Origin: Saccoglossus kowalevskii
Taxonomy: Eukaryota; Hemichordata; Enteropneusta; Harrimaniidae
Assembly (NCBI RefSeq): GCF_000003605.2
Contig: NW_003123420.1
Location: 172,883 to 236,882 of the forward strand
DNA: 64,000 nt
Direction of reading: 5' to 3'
The notes under the pieces were generated by a model that had not been told where the DNA came from, ran no database searches, and was given only the letters and a program-made list of their open reading frames with translations. Shown here piece by piece: positions 13,301 to 21,690 of this stretch. Both the position numbers and the translations under genes were made by a program. Within the stretch, counting starts at the first letter, position 1. Every line of letters starts with the position of its first letter.

Positions 13301-15927
13301 TTCTAGTCTGTATTTTTCTCACCAACATTTTGCTTGAATATATATAATAACAATCAATAACAATCAGTGTGATGATTTGTATTCTTCCTGATTCCTGTTA
13401 TTTAATATCAACGGGCAAGGTTGTAATACTAGCACTATGTTTTGTTTTCAGGTTATAGACAACGGCCAATCAATTGTGTGCGTGAGGATGGCATCACAGT
13501 GTCAGCTAAAAAATGTTCAGATTTTGATTTGACATTGTCGTTTGAACCGTGTGAAGTCGAATGCTCAGAAGACTGTATTCTCACCGAGTACACAGACTGG
13601 TCAGAGTGTGATCACAAATGTGGTCTGGCGGGTTACAAAACCAGGTCACGGTCAATTGAGAATGTGGCTAAGGGCACAGGACGACAGTGTCCAGATGAGT
13701 TGACACAGGTTATTATTCATTTTTATAACAGTATCAGTTCTTAAACCACCACCAAAATGTGGGTATACTAACAGTACTCAGTCGATAAACACACTTGCTT
13801 GTGTGTATATGTTGTGGATTATACAAAATATTGTGGTATACCTGCATTCGGTGGTGGTTTATTGCTTGTATAACCTCTCAGCTATCTTATATTTCATCTG
13901 TTGGTTCGTATCACTTACTTGTGTTGATGAAAATACGTAGTATCAGATTGGCAGAAAAAAAAAATATGCCCAATATCGTATTACATGTGTTCACAATTCA
14001 TACGACGTCTATTGCAGAAGACACCATGTAATGTGGAAGCATGCTATAACTACGATTGGTACATAACGGAATGGAGCTCATGTAGCATTGATCGTAAAGG
14101 CTGTGGACATGGTGAACAAACCAGAATAGTGAAATGCCAGAGAAGTGATGGCAAATTTGTTGATGAAATACACTGTGCATTACAAGGTAAGTTCACAGCC
14201 ATTGATAGATTGTGACATCAAAATAGCAATGAAAAGGTAAATTGAGAGACTCACAAATGAGCGTTTTTTTTTGGAAAAAAATAACTATGGTTGTTTTTTT
14301 CCAGTATTCGTGGAAGTGATTGTATGTTTTACATTTCTTGAATATTTGTTTCCGATACCCTCAATTATTTGTTTCAGGTTATTGAGTACCCAGTAGTGAT
14401 TGTATTGATCAGAACAGGTTGACATGCAACTCACAATTACAAGAACTTACTAAAAAATGTCATAACCATAGAATTTGGTTCAGTATGTCAAACACATCAA
14501 ATGTGGTACAGCACACGTAGTTGATAACAAGTTTGATCCAATTGTGCTACTTCGCGGTTGCTGCCTCAACAAAGCCCTCACTCACTTAATCGTATGTAAC
14601 ATCAGTTCATAGTTATATTTGTCACTATTCTAGTCTCACCCATTTGTTTGTTTGTTTGAAACAAACATCTTTATCAATAATTAATCATGTGATGTAAAGT
14701 TACGTCATTCGTGAACTATGCGATATGAGTTGATATCCTTGCAAAAAATGCATAGTTCATAAGTAGTTTGATTTCAATTGGATCTTATCGTCTTGTATAG
14801 TTAGGAAATGTATCTGACAATGTATCTGACTCTTGTGTTGAATTTGTTGTAATTTTTACTTGAATGATTCAATTTTATTACAGGCGAAATGAATAATATT
14901 AGAGATCTTGCTGAGTTAGAGAAGATGGCCACTAGTCTGAACAAAACCCAAAAGAATTTGGAAACCAGAAGACCATGTGGTCGTCCTTGTCCTGGAGACT
15001 GTCAGGTATTTTTTTTTTTTTTTTTTTGATTAAGACCTTGTATCCAATGAGATATTAGATTCTCTAAGACAGACCGGGAACAGAAACGAGACAAAAACAA
15101 AAGATTTTTCAAGTTAGTGTGTGGGGGAAATAACGTATTATCGTCAGGGAAGGCTGTTGTTTAAGCTAGTCTGTGATTGGTTGTTGGCAATGTTTGGGGG
15201 ATTTTGACCAGTTTGTGGCGTAGGCTTGACTTTATTTAGATTCATTTAGACCAAAAATGATGAAAAAAATACATAAAAAACAGCAAAATGTAGTACTGAA
15301 ATTTTGGAAATGGTATTCAAAGGCTTAACCTGAAAGGACGTTGATTATTTAGAATTCATATGAATCAACATATATTTAGTTTGTTTATTTATGGTACCAA
15401 CCATAAACTATTAACTGACTTGTGTTATCTTCAACTTACAGATGTCAGCCTGGAGTGAGTTTAGCCCATGCTTGAAAACTTGTCGTAATGGGGTTGTCCG
15501 GAGTCAACAGGTGCGAAGTAGGCATGCGATCAACAGACAGACAGTAGATGGAATACCATGCTCAGATAACATTGCAGAGTCAAGGTAACCACTTTCATCA
15601 AAGCTGTGTGTTCTACATACGAGTGAATATACACATACAAATCAGTATAAGAAAAAATACTGTTCTTTTTTAAGCAAGAGTCATTATGTCCTTAATTCTT
15701 TGTATGTTTTCTTTCCTATAGGCCTTGTGCAGAACATGATAGTTTGTGTCCCAACTTTTCATGGCAGATTGGGCAATGGCATCATCATTTTGGAGTTCGA
15801 GAAGTTTGGTGTACTGCTAAGGGTGAGTTATATATTCCCTATTGTTTATTTATCTTTATAACCATGTTATTGTGACGGGCAAGGTTACTACAGTTGTGCT
15901 ATGTTTCATCAAATCATAGTTTACATT

Positions 15928-15968
<41 letters not shown>

Positions 15969-18462
15969 TGTTTATTCAAGTACCAGCTCAGGTACAAAAA
16001 ATGGTTATGTATAGTTGAATGATAGCTTGACAATCCTAAGACAAACAGAATGACAAAATTCAATAAGCATTAATCTGATCATCAAGGGATATCTTTTTTA
16101 TATTGAGTTCACTCCATAGAATTTTGAAACAGCTTTCAGATGAGACACTAAAATATGTGCTGTTTTGGTACACAGCACAAGGACTAATAATTAACATGAT
16201 TCATTAATAACCATGTGTCACATGTACTGTACATCCAAGCATGAAACAAACATGTGTATCAGATTACCAACAGTGGCAGTGTCTTGTTACAATGCTACTA
16301 ATTGCCTATTCATCACACTGTTTATTGAGAATGCCAAACTTGATTGATTGCTAAATCAATGATAGCATTAGACTGATTCAGTGTAATATTGACTAACCTT
16401 TGGTGCCACATTGCTGGTAGATTGCATGTTTGTTTCCTAGGTGTGTCTGTGTGTGTAACTTCATCTGTTTGCTCTGTAGATTTGGAGCTGAATGTTACCG
16501 GTGGTTGCGTTGATGAATTAAAACCCCCAGGCATTGCAGAATGTATCCCGGAATGTACCAAACCGTTTACTCGATGCCATGAAGGTGCTTGTCAGTGTAT
16601 TGATGGATTTGAAGGTAAACTCATGCATATCAGAGTTATATTGTATTGCATGACTTCTATTTACTCAAAATACGTAATACATATATTAGACTTTTCACAA
16701 GTTTAATCGATCTATCAAAATCAATATTTTAAATCTGAGAAAGTGGGCCCATAATAATGTCAGATAATGAAACCAATTTAAGCATTCTCTCCAACTGTAA
16801 ATTTAAAAAAAAAAAACCCATCCCTCCCTGTAATTTATCCTTACATTTCAATTCCTAATATCTCACCACTCACTGAATAACCTCTCATCACTGTATCCAG
16901 GCAACTAGGAATTAAGTTGTCATTCTGTGACACTTACCGCAATGCATCATGGTTACTACTGTAAAATCTGTATTAAAAGCCGCGGCTTCTATTAAAATGG
17001 TACGATGCAACAGAGGGCATGCGGCTTCTATTAGAGCACCTACACATATGAGAAATGATGAATTTTTGCTTCTCAATTATTCAAAAGGAATTGGTGACTT
17101 TCTGTTAGGGGTGCGGCTTCTAATACAGATTTTACAGTAACAATTCTCATCTGTTGATGTAGGTGACGGAGTACATTGTTTTCCCGCAAATGGATGTACA
17201 ACGGATGAACATTGTGTGTTTGAACATACATACTGTGATCATGACAACCAATGTCAGTGCAAGGAGGGATTCATGATGCTCTATGATGGTAGGTAAAACA
17301 GAACTACATATTGACCAGAAGTCATTGTGATATAGGAATCCTATGACATTGTTTCTACAGATTGCTGGATTTATATAGAATACTATTGGTACCTGTGCAA
17401 CCAGTTGTCTTCCTATTATTTTGAAATCTCAAAACTAACTTCCTCTGTTTGGGTATACATTATTAAATATCGTTAAATTTGTTTTGCAGACCAGGGACCG
17501 TGTGCTGAGATTCGTAGAATTGCTCACATGACGTCTACACTGCCGACTTCTGTTACTTCAGAAGGGATTGAGACTTCCATGAAACAGACACAGCCAGGTG
17601 GTAAGTATTAAAACAATTCATTTCCTGTTCTCTTCTCTAGTTTATAAATGTACTATGTATGCAATACTCTCATGTGTACTGGCAATTGTCATACCATATC
17701 ACCTTATTAGTCTCCATTCAAAAACAAGGACTTATGGGTTTACCTTTGTACGTCCATGTGTTCGTGCGTGCATGCATCTGAACCTGTCTGTATCTTAGAC
17801 ATGCCTGGACCAATTGCATTCTAACTTCACACATACATCATACATAATATTATACATAAGCATAATTTGTTTTATGATCTGATTCAAGATGGCCGAATGG
17901 TTGCCATGTCTTGCTATTCTTTTAATAGTTACATGATTATAATGTCTATAAAGATGTCTGTAAATTTACTGTTTCCACCTTTTTTGTTTTCTTTTTCAAT
18001 TAGGTCTGTGGAAGTATGTTGCCATAGCAATTGGTGTATGTGTAGCTGTATTAGTAACTGTATTATTACTGGTGGTGTTGCTACTGAGGTATGAAATGTA
18101 ATAATTTTCTGTCACTTTGTAATTGTGTGTCACATTTATCAGTTTGCTTTGTCATGGATATTATACATTGTATCATGAATTTATTGAATTCTCAACTGAA
18201 GTTGCCACATGAGAGAAAGTTTATCGCTGGTGTCAAGTTTGTAAAGACAGCCATTTAAACATAAGAGTATATATATCAATCGGCTAACGTGTTTTTTTTT
18301 TGTTTTTTTTACATTTTTAGGAAAAAGCACACTGGCCATGCAGAGATCATGACCACAGCCACAACGGTGGAGTTTAAACATAACAACTTCAACACCACAG
18401 TGGATGGCAAATTGAAAGACAAAATGTCAAATCTTGAGAAAAATGCTCCAATGAGATGTTGA
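1115..18462 (+). CDS. THSD7A: THSD7-type multi-TSP1 transmembrane protein, 3' part (18 exons)
   Basis: Joined exons: 1115-1336, 1865-2032, 2571-2741, 4758-4898, 8270-8482, 11557-11684, 11837-11990, 12218-12454, 13452-13708, 14018-14186, 14884-15005, 15442-15584, 15722-15822, 16480-16614, 17163-17288, 17490-17600, 18004-18088, 18321-18462. All have AG/GT borders and compatible phases, giving about 940 residues without a stop until TGA. Seen: about twelve TSP1 repeats alternating between a form opening CPxDC..W and a form opening C.Y.W, many with WxxW or WSxC C-mannosylation-type motifs; then an EGF-like cysteine cluster (exons 14-15), a Thr/Ser stalk (exon 16), one hydrophobic helix (exon 17) and a basic-starting cytoplasmic tail. 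This order is that of vertebrate THSD7A/THSD7B, large single-pass surface proteins linked to endothelial migration and adhesion. The N-terminal part lies upstream of the window. Assignment to A or B is not possible; an invertebrate gene is probably pro-orthologous to both. Confidence 0.93.
1865..2032 (+). CDS. THSD7A: THSD7-type exon 2 of window: TSP1 repeat
   Basis: Acceptor TTAG, phase 1 at both ends. It encodes a repeat opening CYTYHW, with WSEC, CGPGYQTR and FCQRSDG, the second TSP1 form that alternates in THSD7. The donor GTCTGT is weaker than its neighbours. Confidence 0.92.
2571..2741 (+). CDS. THSD7A: THSD7-type exon 3 of window: TSP1 repeat
   Basis: Acceptor CCCTATAG, donor GTAATA, phase 1 at both ends. 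It encodes CLLPCPGDC, then WSEF.ACSQTCGD and a basic strand (MMRYRHV). The minisatellite starts about 40 bases after its donor. Confidence 0.92.
3677..3861 (+). mobile_element. MITE-like element, copy 1, inside the minisatellite
   Basis: It begins TA-CTGTAAAATCTGTATTA exactly at the TA of a GGTACT unit and ends near GCGGCTTCTAATACAGAT, with a diverged last end before TA-CTAGCC of the resumed array. It carries repeats of GCGGCTTCTATTA. It matches the cleaner copy at 16957-17139. TA flanks suggest a Tc1/mariner-type target, but no transposase is present. Confidence 0.75.
4178..4298 (+). mobile_element. MITE-like element, truncated copy 2, inside the minisatellite
   Basis: Its first 120 or so bases look identical to copy 1 at 3677, then it stops at CTCAATTGT and passes directly into ACTAGCC of the minisatellite. 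Near-identity and the shared array context point to duplication of the whole array segment followed by deletion of the 3' half, not to a second insertion. Confidence 0.75.
4758..4898 (+). CDS. THSD7A: THSD7-type exon 4 of window: first half of a TSP1 repeat
   Basis: Acceptor ATTGTAG, donor GTGAGT, phase 1 at both ends. It encodes CNAVPCPSYNW and GPWRSC, the start of a repeat completed by exon 5. Confidence 0.9.
5346..5400. promoter_or_regulatory. Cluster of AGGTCA-type half-sites
   Basis: TGACCT at 5346-5351, then TGACCTTTGGCCT at 5359-5371, which on the other strand reads AGGCCA-A-AGGTCA, a near-ideal DR1 element of the HNF4/RXR/COUP type. GGGTCA and TTGACC follow before CCAATCA at 5395. 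The match is by motif only; function is unknown. Confidence 0.3.
6514..6721 (+). mobile_element. MITE-like repeat, family 2, copy 1
   Basis: It shares ATGCATTAATTATT near its start and CAGTGAAAATAAATGG then TTTTACAGTA at its end with the copy at 10886-11096. Its 5' terminus is eroded. It is AT-rich with no reading frame. Confidence 0.7.
6799..7004. mobile_element. Foldback element with TGTAAAATACTTTATTT ends
   Basis: The left end reads TGTAAAATACTTTATTTCC and the right end AAAATAAAGTATTTTACA, an inverted repeat of about 20 bases. Internal CAGTGAAAATAAA motifs link it loosely with the MITE-like repeat just upstream. Confidence 0.65.
7160..7330. mobile_element. Palindromic repeat with GTCACCTGCGCATGC arms
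   Basis: The left arm has GGATTCGTCACCTGCGCATG and the right arm GTGCATGCACAGGTGACGA, so the ends are inverted copies. Between them lies TCTACCCATGAGCCTTTGC. A copy in the opposite orientation sits at about 55964-56090. No protein is encoded, so this fits a MITE-like element. Confidence 0.7.
7886..8165 (+). repeat. Dispersed repeat, copy 1 (partner at 60088)
   Basis: It shares ATGAGGTTATTATGAG, GATACATCATGG, AACCCTGGTGGCAGCCATGT, TTATTATTAGAGGA and GACAGATGTATAATAAT, in the same order, with 60088-60495. This copy lacks an internal foldback of about 100 bases present in the partner. It ends about 100 bases before exon 5. Confidence 0.8.
8270..8482 (+). CDS. THSD7A: THSD7-type exon 5 of window: TSP1 repeat end plus next start
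   Basis: Acceptor TTGTTGTAG, donor GTACGT, phase 1 at both ends. It encodes CGKGVQRRSVLCRRNDG, which finishes the exon 4 repeat, then CPIDC with WGEWSGC and NCGTG of the next repeat. Confidence 0.92.
9044..9170. repeat. Inverted repeat, 31-base arms, 65-base loop
   Basis: The left arm 9044-9074 begins GATAATATTTGGTAATC. The right arm 9140-9170 ends GATTACCAAATATTATC. By eye there are two mismatches. It could be a foldback or MITE remnant, and the RNA could form a long stem within the intron. Confidence 0.8.
10800..10884. mobile_element. Short foldback with GTATAAGCC / GGCTTATAC arms
   Basis: CCTCGAGTATAAGCC near 10804 pairs with GGGCTTATACTCAGGG near 10857. It abuts the MITE-like repeat that starts at 10886. 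It encodes nothing. Confidence 0.55.
10886..11096 (+). mobile_element. MITE-like repeat, family 2, copy 2
   Basis: It begins TA-CTGTAAATGCATTAATTA and ends GAAAATAAATGGTTTTACAG-TA, about 211 bases with TA flanks. The sequence parallels 6514-6721. The terminal CTGTAAA/TTTACAG is the same as in the MITE family at 16957, suggesting one mobilising transposase for both. Confidence 0.75.
11557..11684 (+). CDS. THSD7A: THSD7-type exon 6 of window: TSP1 repeat
   Basis: Acceptor CTCATAG. It encodes IRIRYRRI, the strand after CGTG of exon 5, and CELFEWKVSE, the start of the next repeat. It ends in phase 0 at GAG before GTAAGT. Two further copies of this donor follow at 11718 and 11750. Confidence 0.92.
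11679..11760 (+). repeat. Tandem repeat of the exon 6 splice donor (three copies)
   Basis: CTGAG followed by GTAAGT, GTGAGT and GTAAGT occurs at 11685, 11718 and 11750, spaced about 32 bases apart. Between them lie pyrimidine-rich stretches ending TTGGCAG, and then TCACTTACTGAG or TCACCTACTGAG. The first donor gives the expected reading into exon 7. Confidence 0.85.
11837..11990 (+). CDS. THSD7A: THSD7-type exon 7 of window: TSP1 repeat
   Basis: Acceptor TTTTCAG, phase 0 start. It encodes WSTC..TVDRHCGVGVQTRDVSC and ends CELPCPG, phase 1, with donor GTAAGT. Confidence 0.92.
12218..12454 (+). CDS. THSD7A: THSD7-type exon 8 of window: one TSP1 repeat and the start of another
   Basis: Acceptor TACTTTCAG. 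It encodes GDCVTSEWSEFSEC, C.APCVMHNY, then IGDWTDC and HCGTG, ending in phase 1 at GTACGT. Confidence 0.93.
13452..13708 (+). CDS. THSD7A: THSD7-type exon 9 of window: TSP1 repeats
   Basis: Acceptor TTTTCAG. It encodes YRQRPINCVREDG, which finishes the exon 8 repeat, then CSEDCILTEYTDWSECDHKC. It ends in phase 0 at CAG before GTTATT. This donor is weak at +3 to +6, but it is the only one that joins to exon 10 in frame. Confidence 0.88.
14018..14186 (+). CDS. THSD7A: THSD7-type exon 10 of window: TSP1 repeat
   Basis: Acceptor TCTATTGCAG, phase 0. It encodes CYNYDWYITEWSSC, GCGHGEQTRIVKC and QRSDG, then phase 1 at GTAAGT. Confidence 0.92.
14712..14759. repeat. Small inverted repeat in intron 10
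   Basis: TGAACTATGC at 14712-14721 pairs with GCATAGTTCA at 14750-14759. A possible hairpin of unknown role. Confidence 0.5.
14884..15005 (+). CDS. THSD7A: THSD7-type exon 11 of window: linker and TSP1 start
   Basis: Acceptor TTACAG, phase 1 start. It encodes an acidic, probably helical linker with an N-glycosylation sequon (NKT), then CGRPCPGDCQ. It ends in phase 0 and the donor is GTA followed by about 19 T. Confidence 0.9.
15442..15584 (+). CDS. THSD7A: THSD7-type exon 12 of window: TSP1 repeat
   Basis: Acceptor CAACTTACAG, phase 0 start. It encodes MSAWSEFSPCLKTC.NGVVRSQQVR and a split Arg codon in phase 2, with donor GTAACC. Confidence 0.92.
15722..15822 (+). CDS. THSD7A: THSD7-type exon 13 of window: last, degenerate TSP1 repeat
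   Basis: Acceptor TTCCTATAG. It completes Arg, then CAEHDSLCPNFSWQIGQW followed by HHHFGVREVWC. The usual cysteine after the second tryptophan is replaced by histidines, so this repeat lacks one expected disulphide. It ends in phase 1 at GTGAGT. Confidence 0.9.
15930..15968 (+). repeat. (AAT)n microsatellite
   Basis: About thirteen uninterrupted AAT units lie in intron 13. Confidence 0.95.
16480..16614 (+). CDS. THSD7A: THSD7-type exon 14 of window: EGF-like part 1
   Basis: Acceptor TCTGTAG. It encodes a sequon NVT, GGCVDELKPPGIAEC, CTKPFTRC and GACQCIDGFEG, with EGF-like cysteine spacing. Phase 1 at both ends, donor GTAAAC. Confidence 0.9.
16957..17139 (+). mobile_element. MITE-like element with TA flanks, best-preserved copy
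   Basis: It begins TA-CTGTAAAATCTGTATTA and ends TAATACAGATTTTACAG-TA, giving near-perfect terminal inverted repeats of about 25 bases. Internal GCGGCTTCTATTA is repeated. About 183 bases, no coding capacity. It lies 23 bases before the exon 15 acceptor. Confidence 0.85.
17163..17288 (+). CDS. THSD7A: THSD7-type exon 15 of window: EGF-like part 2
   Basis: Acceptor TTGATGTAG. It encodes DGVHCFPANGC, EHCVFEHTYC and NQCQCKEGF, a second EGF-like cysteine set, then phase 1 at GTAGGT. Confidence 0.9.
17490..17600 (+). CDS. THSD7A: THSD7-type exon 16 of window: juxtamembrane stalk
   Basis: Acceptor TTTTGCAG. It encodes CAEIRR and then a Thr/Ser-rich stretch without cysteines, probably an O-glycosylated stalk. 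Phase 1 at both ends, donor GTAAGT. Confidence 0.88.
17700..17900 (+). repeat. Dispersed repeat with GTACGTCCATG and AAGATGGCC motifs
   Basis: Intron 16 has CATGCCTGGACCAATT, AACTTCACACATACATCA and AAGATGGCCGAATGGTTGCC. The same order, diverged, occurs at about 33180-33330. Parts also recur at 37640-37800 and 58880-59010. No reading frame is conserved. Confidence 0.6.
18004..18088 (+). CDS. THSD7A: THSD7-type exon 17 of window: transmembrane helix
   Basis: Acceptor CAATTAG. It encodes LWKYVAIAIGVCVAVLVTVL and more Leu/Val, ending with a split Arg codon in phase 2. A single hydrophobic helix of about 24 residues. Confidence 0.9.
18321..18462 (+). CDS. THSD7A: THSD7-type terminal exon: cytoplasmic tail
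   Basis: Acceptor CATTTTTAG. It completes Arg, then KKH stop-transfer residues and a hydrophilic tail of 47 residues ending NAPMRC. TGA at 18460 is followed at once by in-frame TAG. Confidence 0.9.
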
Positions 18463-18511
18463 TAGAACACTGTGGAGATCTTCTCATAAAAACAAAAGTA
18501 TTTCACTAACC

Positions 18512-18685
18512 TACCATAAAGGACAGTATGCAACTTTCCAAAAAACAGCAGCAGCTCAGTATTCTACCATAGAGGGGAACCTTTTCTAGTTATGAAAACA
18601 GCAGCAGCTAAATATTATGCCATAGAGGGCAGTATTACTTCCAAATAACTAGCCTTTGAACAGTAATGTGCCATAGAGTGTGTAG
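18512..18685 (+). repeat. Imperfect tandem repeat in the 3' UTR
   Basis: AACAGCAGCAGCT..TATT.T.CCATAGAGG occurs twice, with partial third and fourth versions (CCATAAAGG, CCATAGAGTG). The period is about 70 bases. Confidence 0.65.
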
Positions 18686-20486
18686 GAGGTCATAGGATGA
18701 GATTTTTTTCTTGAAAATGTAGGACTTTTATTTTATATCAAAGGGTAACTGCTGTCTGTTAGGCTCTCAAACTTAGCTGCTACATGTATACCCTGTTATT
18801 ATGAAAGTATGAGTATCACCATGTGGCCATCGCAACACAGCTGGAAGAGATGTGTGACTTGCCATAAAGGTTTTGCTGTGATTTGATGTTGACAGATAAA
18901 GCATTGAGAATATTTGTTTTTTTTTTGTCTGGCTGATTAGACCCAAGTGAAATATATTGCTTGCACAACACTGATGCATCTTTTCTGCACCTGACATGAA
19001 TTGCAAACTCGCTGTATCTCTGATAAATTGGAAATTTGCCAAATAACACAAATTGCATCAATTTGGTTCAAACAAATCTTACTTTAGCTTTGGACAGAGA
19101 TCATGCATATTCTTAACATGTCAGCCTCCCGTATACTGCCCTCTGTTGGGTTGGAATTTAATTCGCTTGTTTTGATTTTTGGTTCAAAAAACTTTTCATC
19201 TTAAAAACAGATTTGTAGATTTTTTTCCATCCATTACGGCAATCTAAGCATGTCAAGTGCAGTTAATTCGGGTAAATTTCACAATTATGTTTAACCTTAC
19301 CCAAAATCCAATTTTTGCTTGTAGACCAATCGTAACATACCTAGATGCACAACAACCCAACACGAACCACTGTGTGCATAACCCACTGCAACAAGTACAA
19401 ACAATAAAAAAAAATTGTATATTAAAATTTGATCAAATATATATGGTATGCAATAAAATATTTCTTGTAACATAATTTACAACATAGTATATTAAACTTT
19501 AAGATTTATATAACATTTCTATTTATACAAAACTATGTGTAGCTCGTAAGATGGGGTTTATTGTTTTGTATTTGTCTATGCATGTTGTTCAGCAGCCTTT
19601 AATTAATGTTATTGATGAATAGTTTTTGATATATCAATCACAAATCCTCTGTCTGTTAAGTTGTATGTGCATAGGGAAGGCTCATACAACACAAAATGGT
19701 TACATATTGATAGCCAGTCAGTTTTTAGAAATCTGCTACAAGGCAGTTGCACATTTTCAAACAAATATAAATTCAAATAGTTGTCAAAATTAAGTGTTAT
19801 ATTTTGTCATGGTTGAAAGTACTTTACTTACGACCATAGGCAATGTATGTTTTGTACAACACCATGTGTATGTATGGACCAATCAGAGAACAGATATCAG
19901 AACGGTGGTATTTATAGTTCTGATGATATTTACGCTTTAATATGTGTTCGTCGATAACAAATGACAGACGTCATCAATTTCGAATCAGCACAAGCTGTTT
20001 GTTTTTTTACAATACATTAATATCATTGTGCTGTGTGTGAAAACACATGTGTTATAGTGTTCAATACTTAAAACATCGTCCGCTGAAAGCCTCTATTGAT
20101 AGCCGACATGAATGGGAACAACAATAGTTCAGTAGTCGTGTCAATACATGACATCTTTTGTTTCAAACCTTCAATTGATACATTATGTGCTGAGTGTTCT
20201 GAGTCCTTAGAACAACTTATTTTGTATTCTGAGTATATATATAGACTTAATCGATTTGAATTCAGTGATATTATATTATCGTAGCAATTACCAAGTGTGT
20301 AAAATACAGACAATGCTTTCAGTGTTGTTCTCAGAATATTTGACTACTAGAACCGGTTATGGAAATCAATGCCATTACCAAACAATAATATACATATATA
20401 ATATTAATGATGTAGATTGTATAGAAAATTGTATACAGATTTTAATGTGATCATACAATCATCTTCAGCTTTACTCGTGTTTTTTT

Positions 20487-21336
20487 TAACTATGTACTGT
20501 AACATGTCTTGTTGAATAAAGACTGAAGCAAAATTTAGTTTGTTTGTGTCTAATTTTATGCTTAAATTGTAGTATCAATGGAAGTATGCATTTGCGTGAA
20601 TGTGATCTTGTAGCAGGAAAAAGATATAACATACAAACTACCATGTTTACATGGAGTATTCTAACTATTAAGTTTCTGCCAGTGGATTACCCCGTGGTCA
20701 ACTCAGTACTCAAGAGTCACTAAGTGGGGCTGCTAGACAAGTACAAATTCAGAATGGATATTGGTGATATTTTTACCATAGGGAAACCTGTCCATCGGGA
20801 AATACTGTAAAATATGTCTTTTTAGCTAGCATGTTATTTTAGCTAATTTCGCTAATTCAACATGTAGCTAATTTAACAAAAAGTCTATTCTCACAGGGAG
20901 ATAGTCAACACTTTAGCTAAATTAAGATTCTGTTAATTCATGCCAAGAGTCAAATCCGATCTTTGTTAGAGTAGGTCTAGAAGGTAACTTAATGCCAATG
21001 ATTTTCAAGCTTGAACAATTCGAACATGATGGCAAGCTGGAAAGACCATTACACTGGGGGCACCATACGCCATGTCAGTGTTGATTTCCCATGGAGAGAC
21101 CACTTGGCATATTCAAAACAACAAAAACTAATCTGGTAGTCATCAAAGACATCATTGCATCAAAATATTGTGGCGTTTTGAAAGAAAATATAACAAACTG
21201 GTAGGCGGCATCAGACAAATTGCATTAGACTTTTAAGATCACCTCAGTGGTAGATATTCCGTGATTCCAGCTCTCAAGTAAATTTTGTTTATAGTTTGGA
21301 AAAGAGAAGAGATTGTCACAGTTTTTATCATTCTCC
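20487..21336 (+). repeat. Tandem duplication, copy A
   Basis: It begins AACTATGTACTGTAACATG and ends near GAAAAGAGAAGAGATTGTC. Blocks at 20487-20790 and 21205-21330 match copy B in order. About 400 bases between them (20800-21200) are absent from copy B and include a CTGTAAAATA / TAGCTAATTT element. Confidence 0.8.
20515..20520 (+). terminator. Poly(A) signal AATAAA (copy A)
   Basis: AATAAAGACTG in copy A of the tandem duplication, about 2 kb after the THSD7-type stop codon. It is duplicated at 21717. Confidence 0.45.
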
Positions 21337-21690
21337 CGCCCCAAGTGTACGAAAATGACAATTATCATACCACATGAACCTAACCCGGTCAGTTCTGATC
21401 AAACGAGATCTCCTGGTATACACCATACACTACATTAATCAACTAAATGACTTTAAATTCTTTGAAAGCAATCGCATATGTGACACTTGACTGCATGCTG
21501 TACACCCCTTCTGAATGAAATTAGCCATTTTGGATGGGATTTGAACCAATTTCATTCAAATATGATCATTTTTATAATACACCATTTTAAGATTTTGTGT
21601 AATGATACGGGGCCCATGATGAACTATTCCCAAAGTGAAGCAGAACTATTCCTATATATCCTTCTTTTAGTTGAAATGTGAATGTTGTGT

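Larger units (their letters stand above)
18463..20525 (+). other. Probable 3' untranslated region of the THSD7-type gene
   Basis: Non-coding, AT-rich sequence follows the stop. AATAAA occurs at 19403-19408 in an A-rich setting and at 20515-20520 before a short T/G-rich stretch. The transcript could end at either. Imperfect repeats carrying AACAGCAGCAGCT and CCATAGAGG lie at 18512-18685. Confidence 0.5.

Noticed and set aside
16389-16479. Exon 14 starting earlier in the open frame
   Set aside because: The frame is open upstream, but the acceptor TCTGTAG at 16477-16479 gives the correct phase and family-like sequence.
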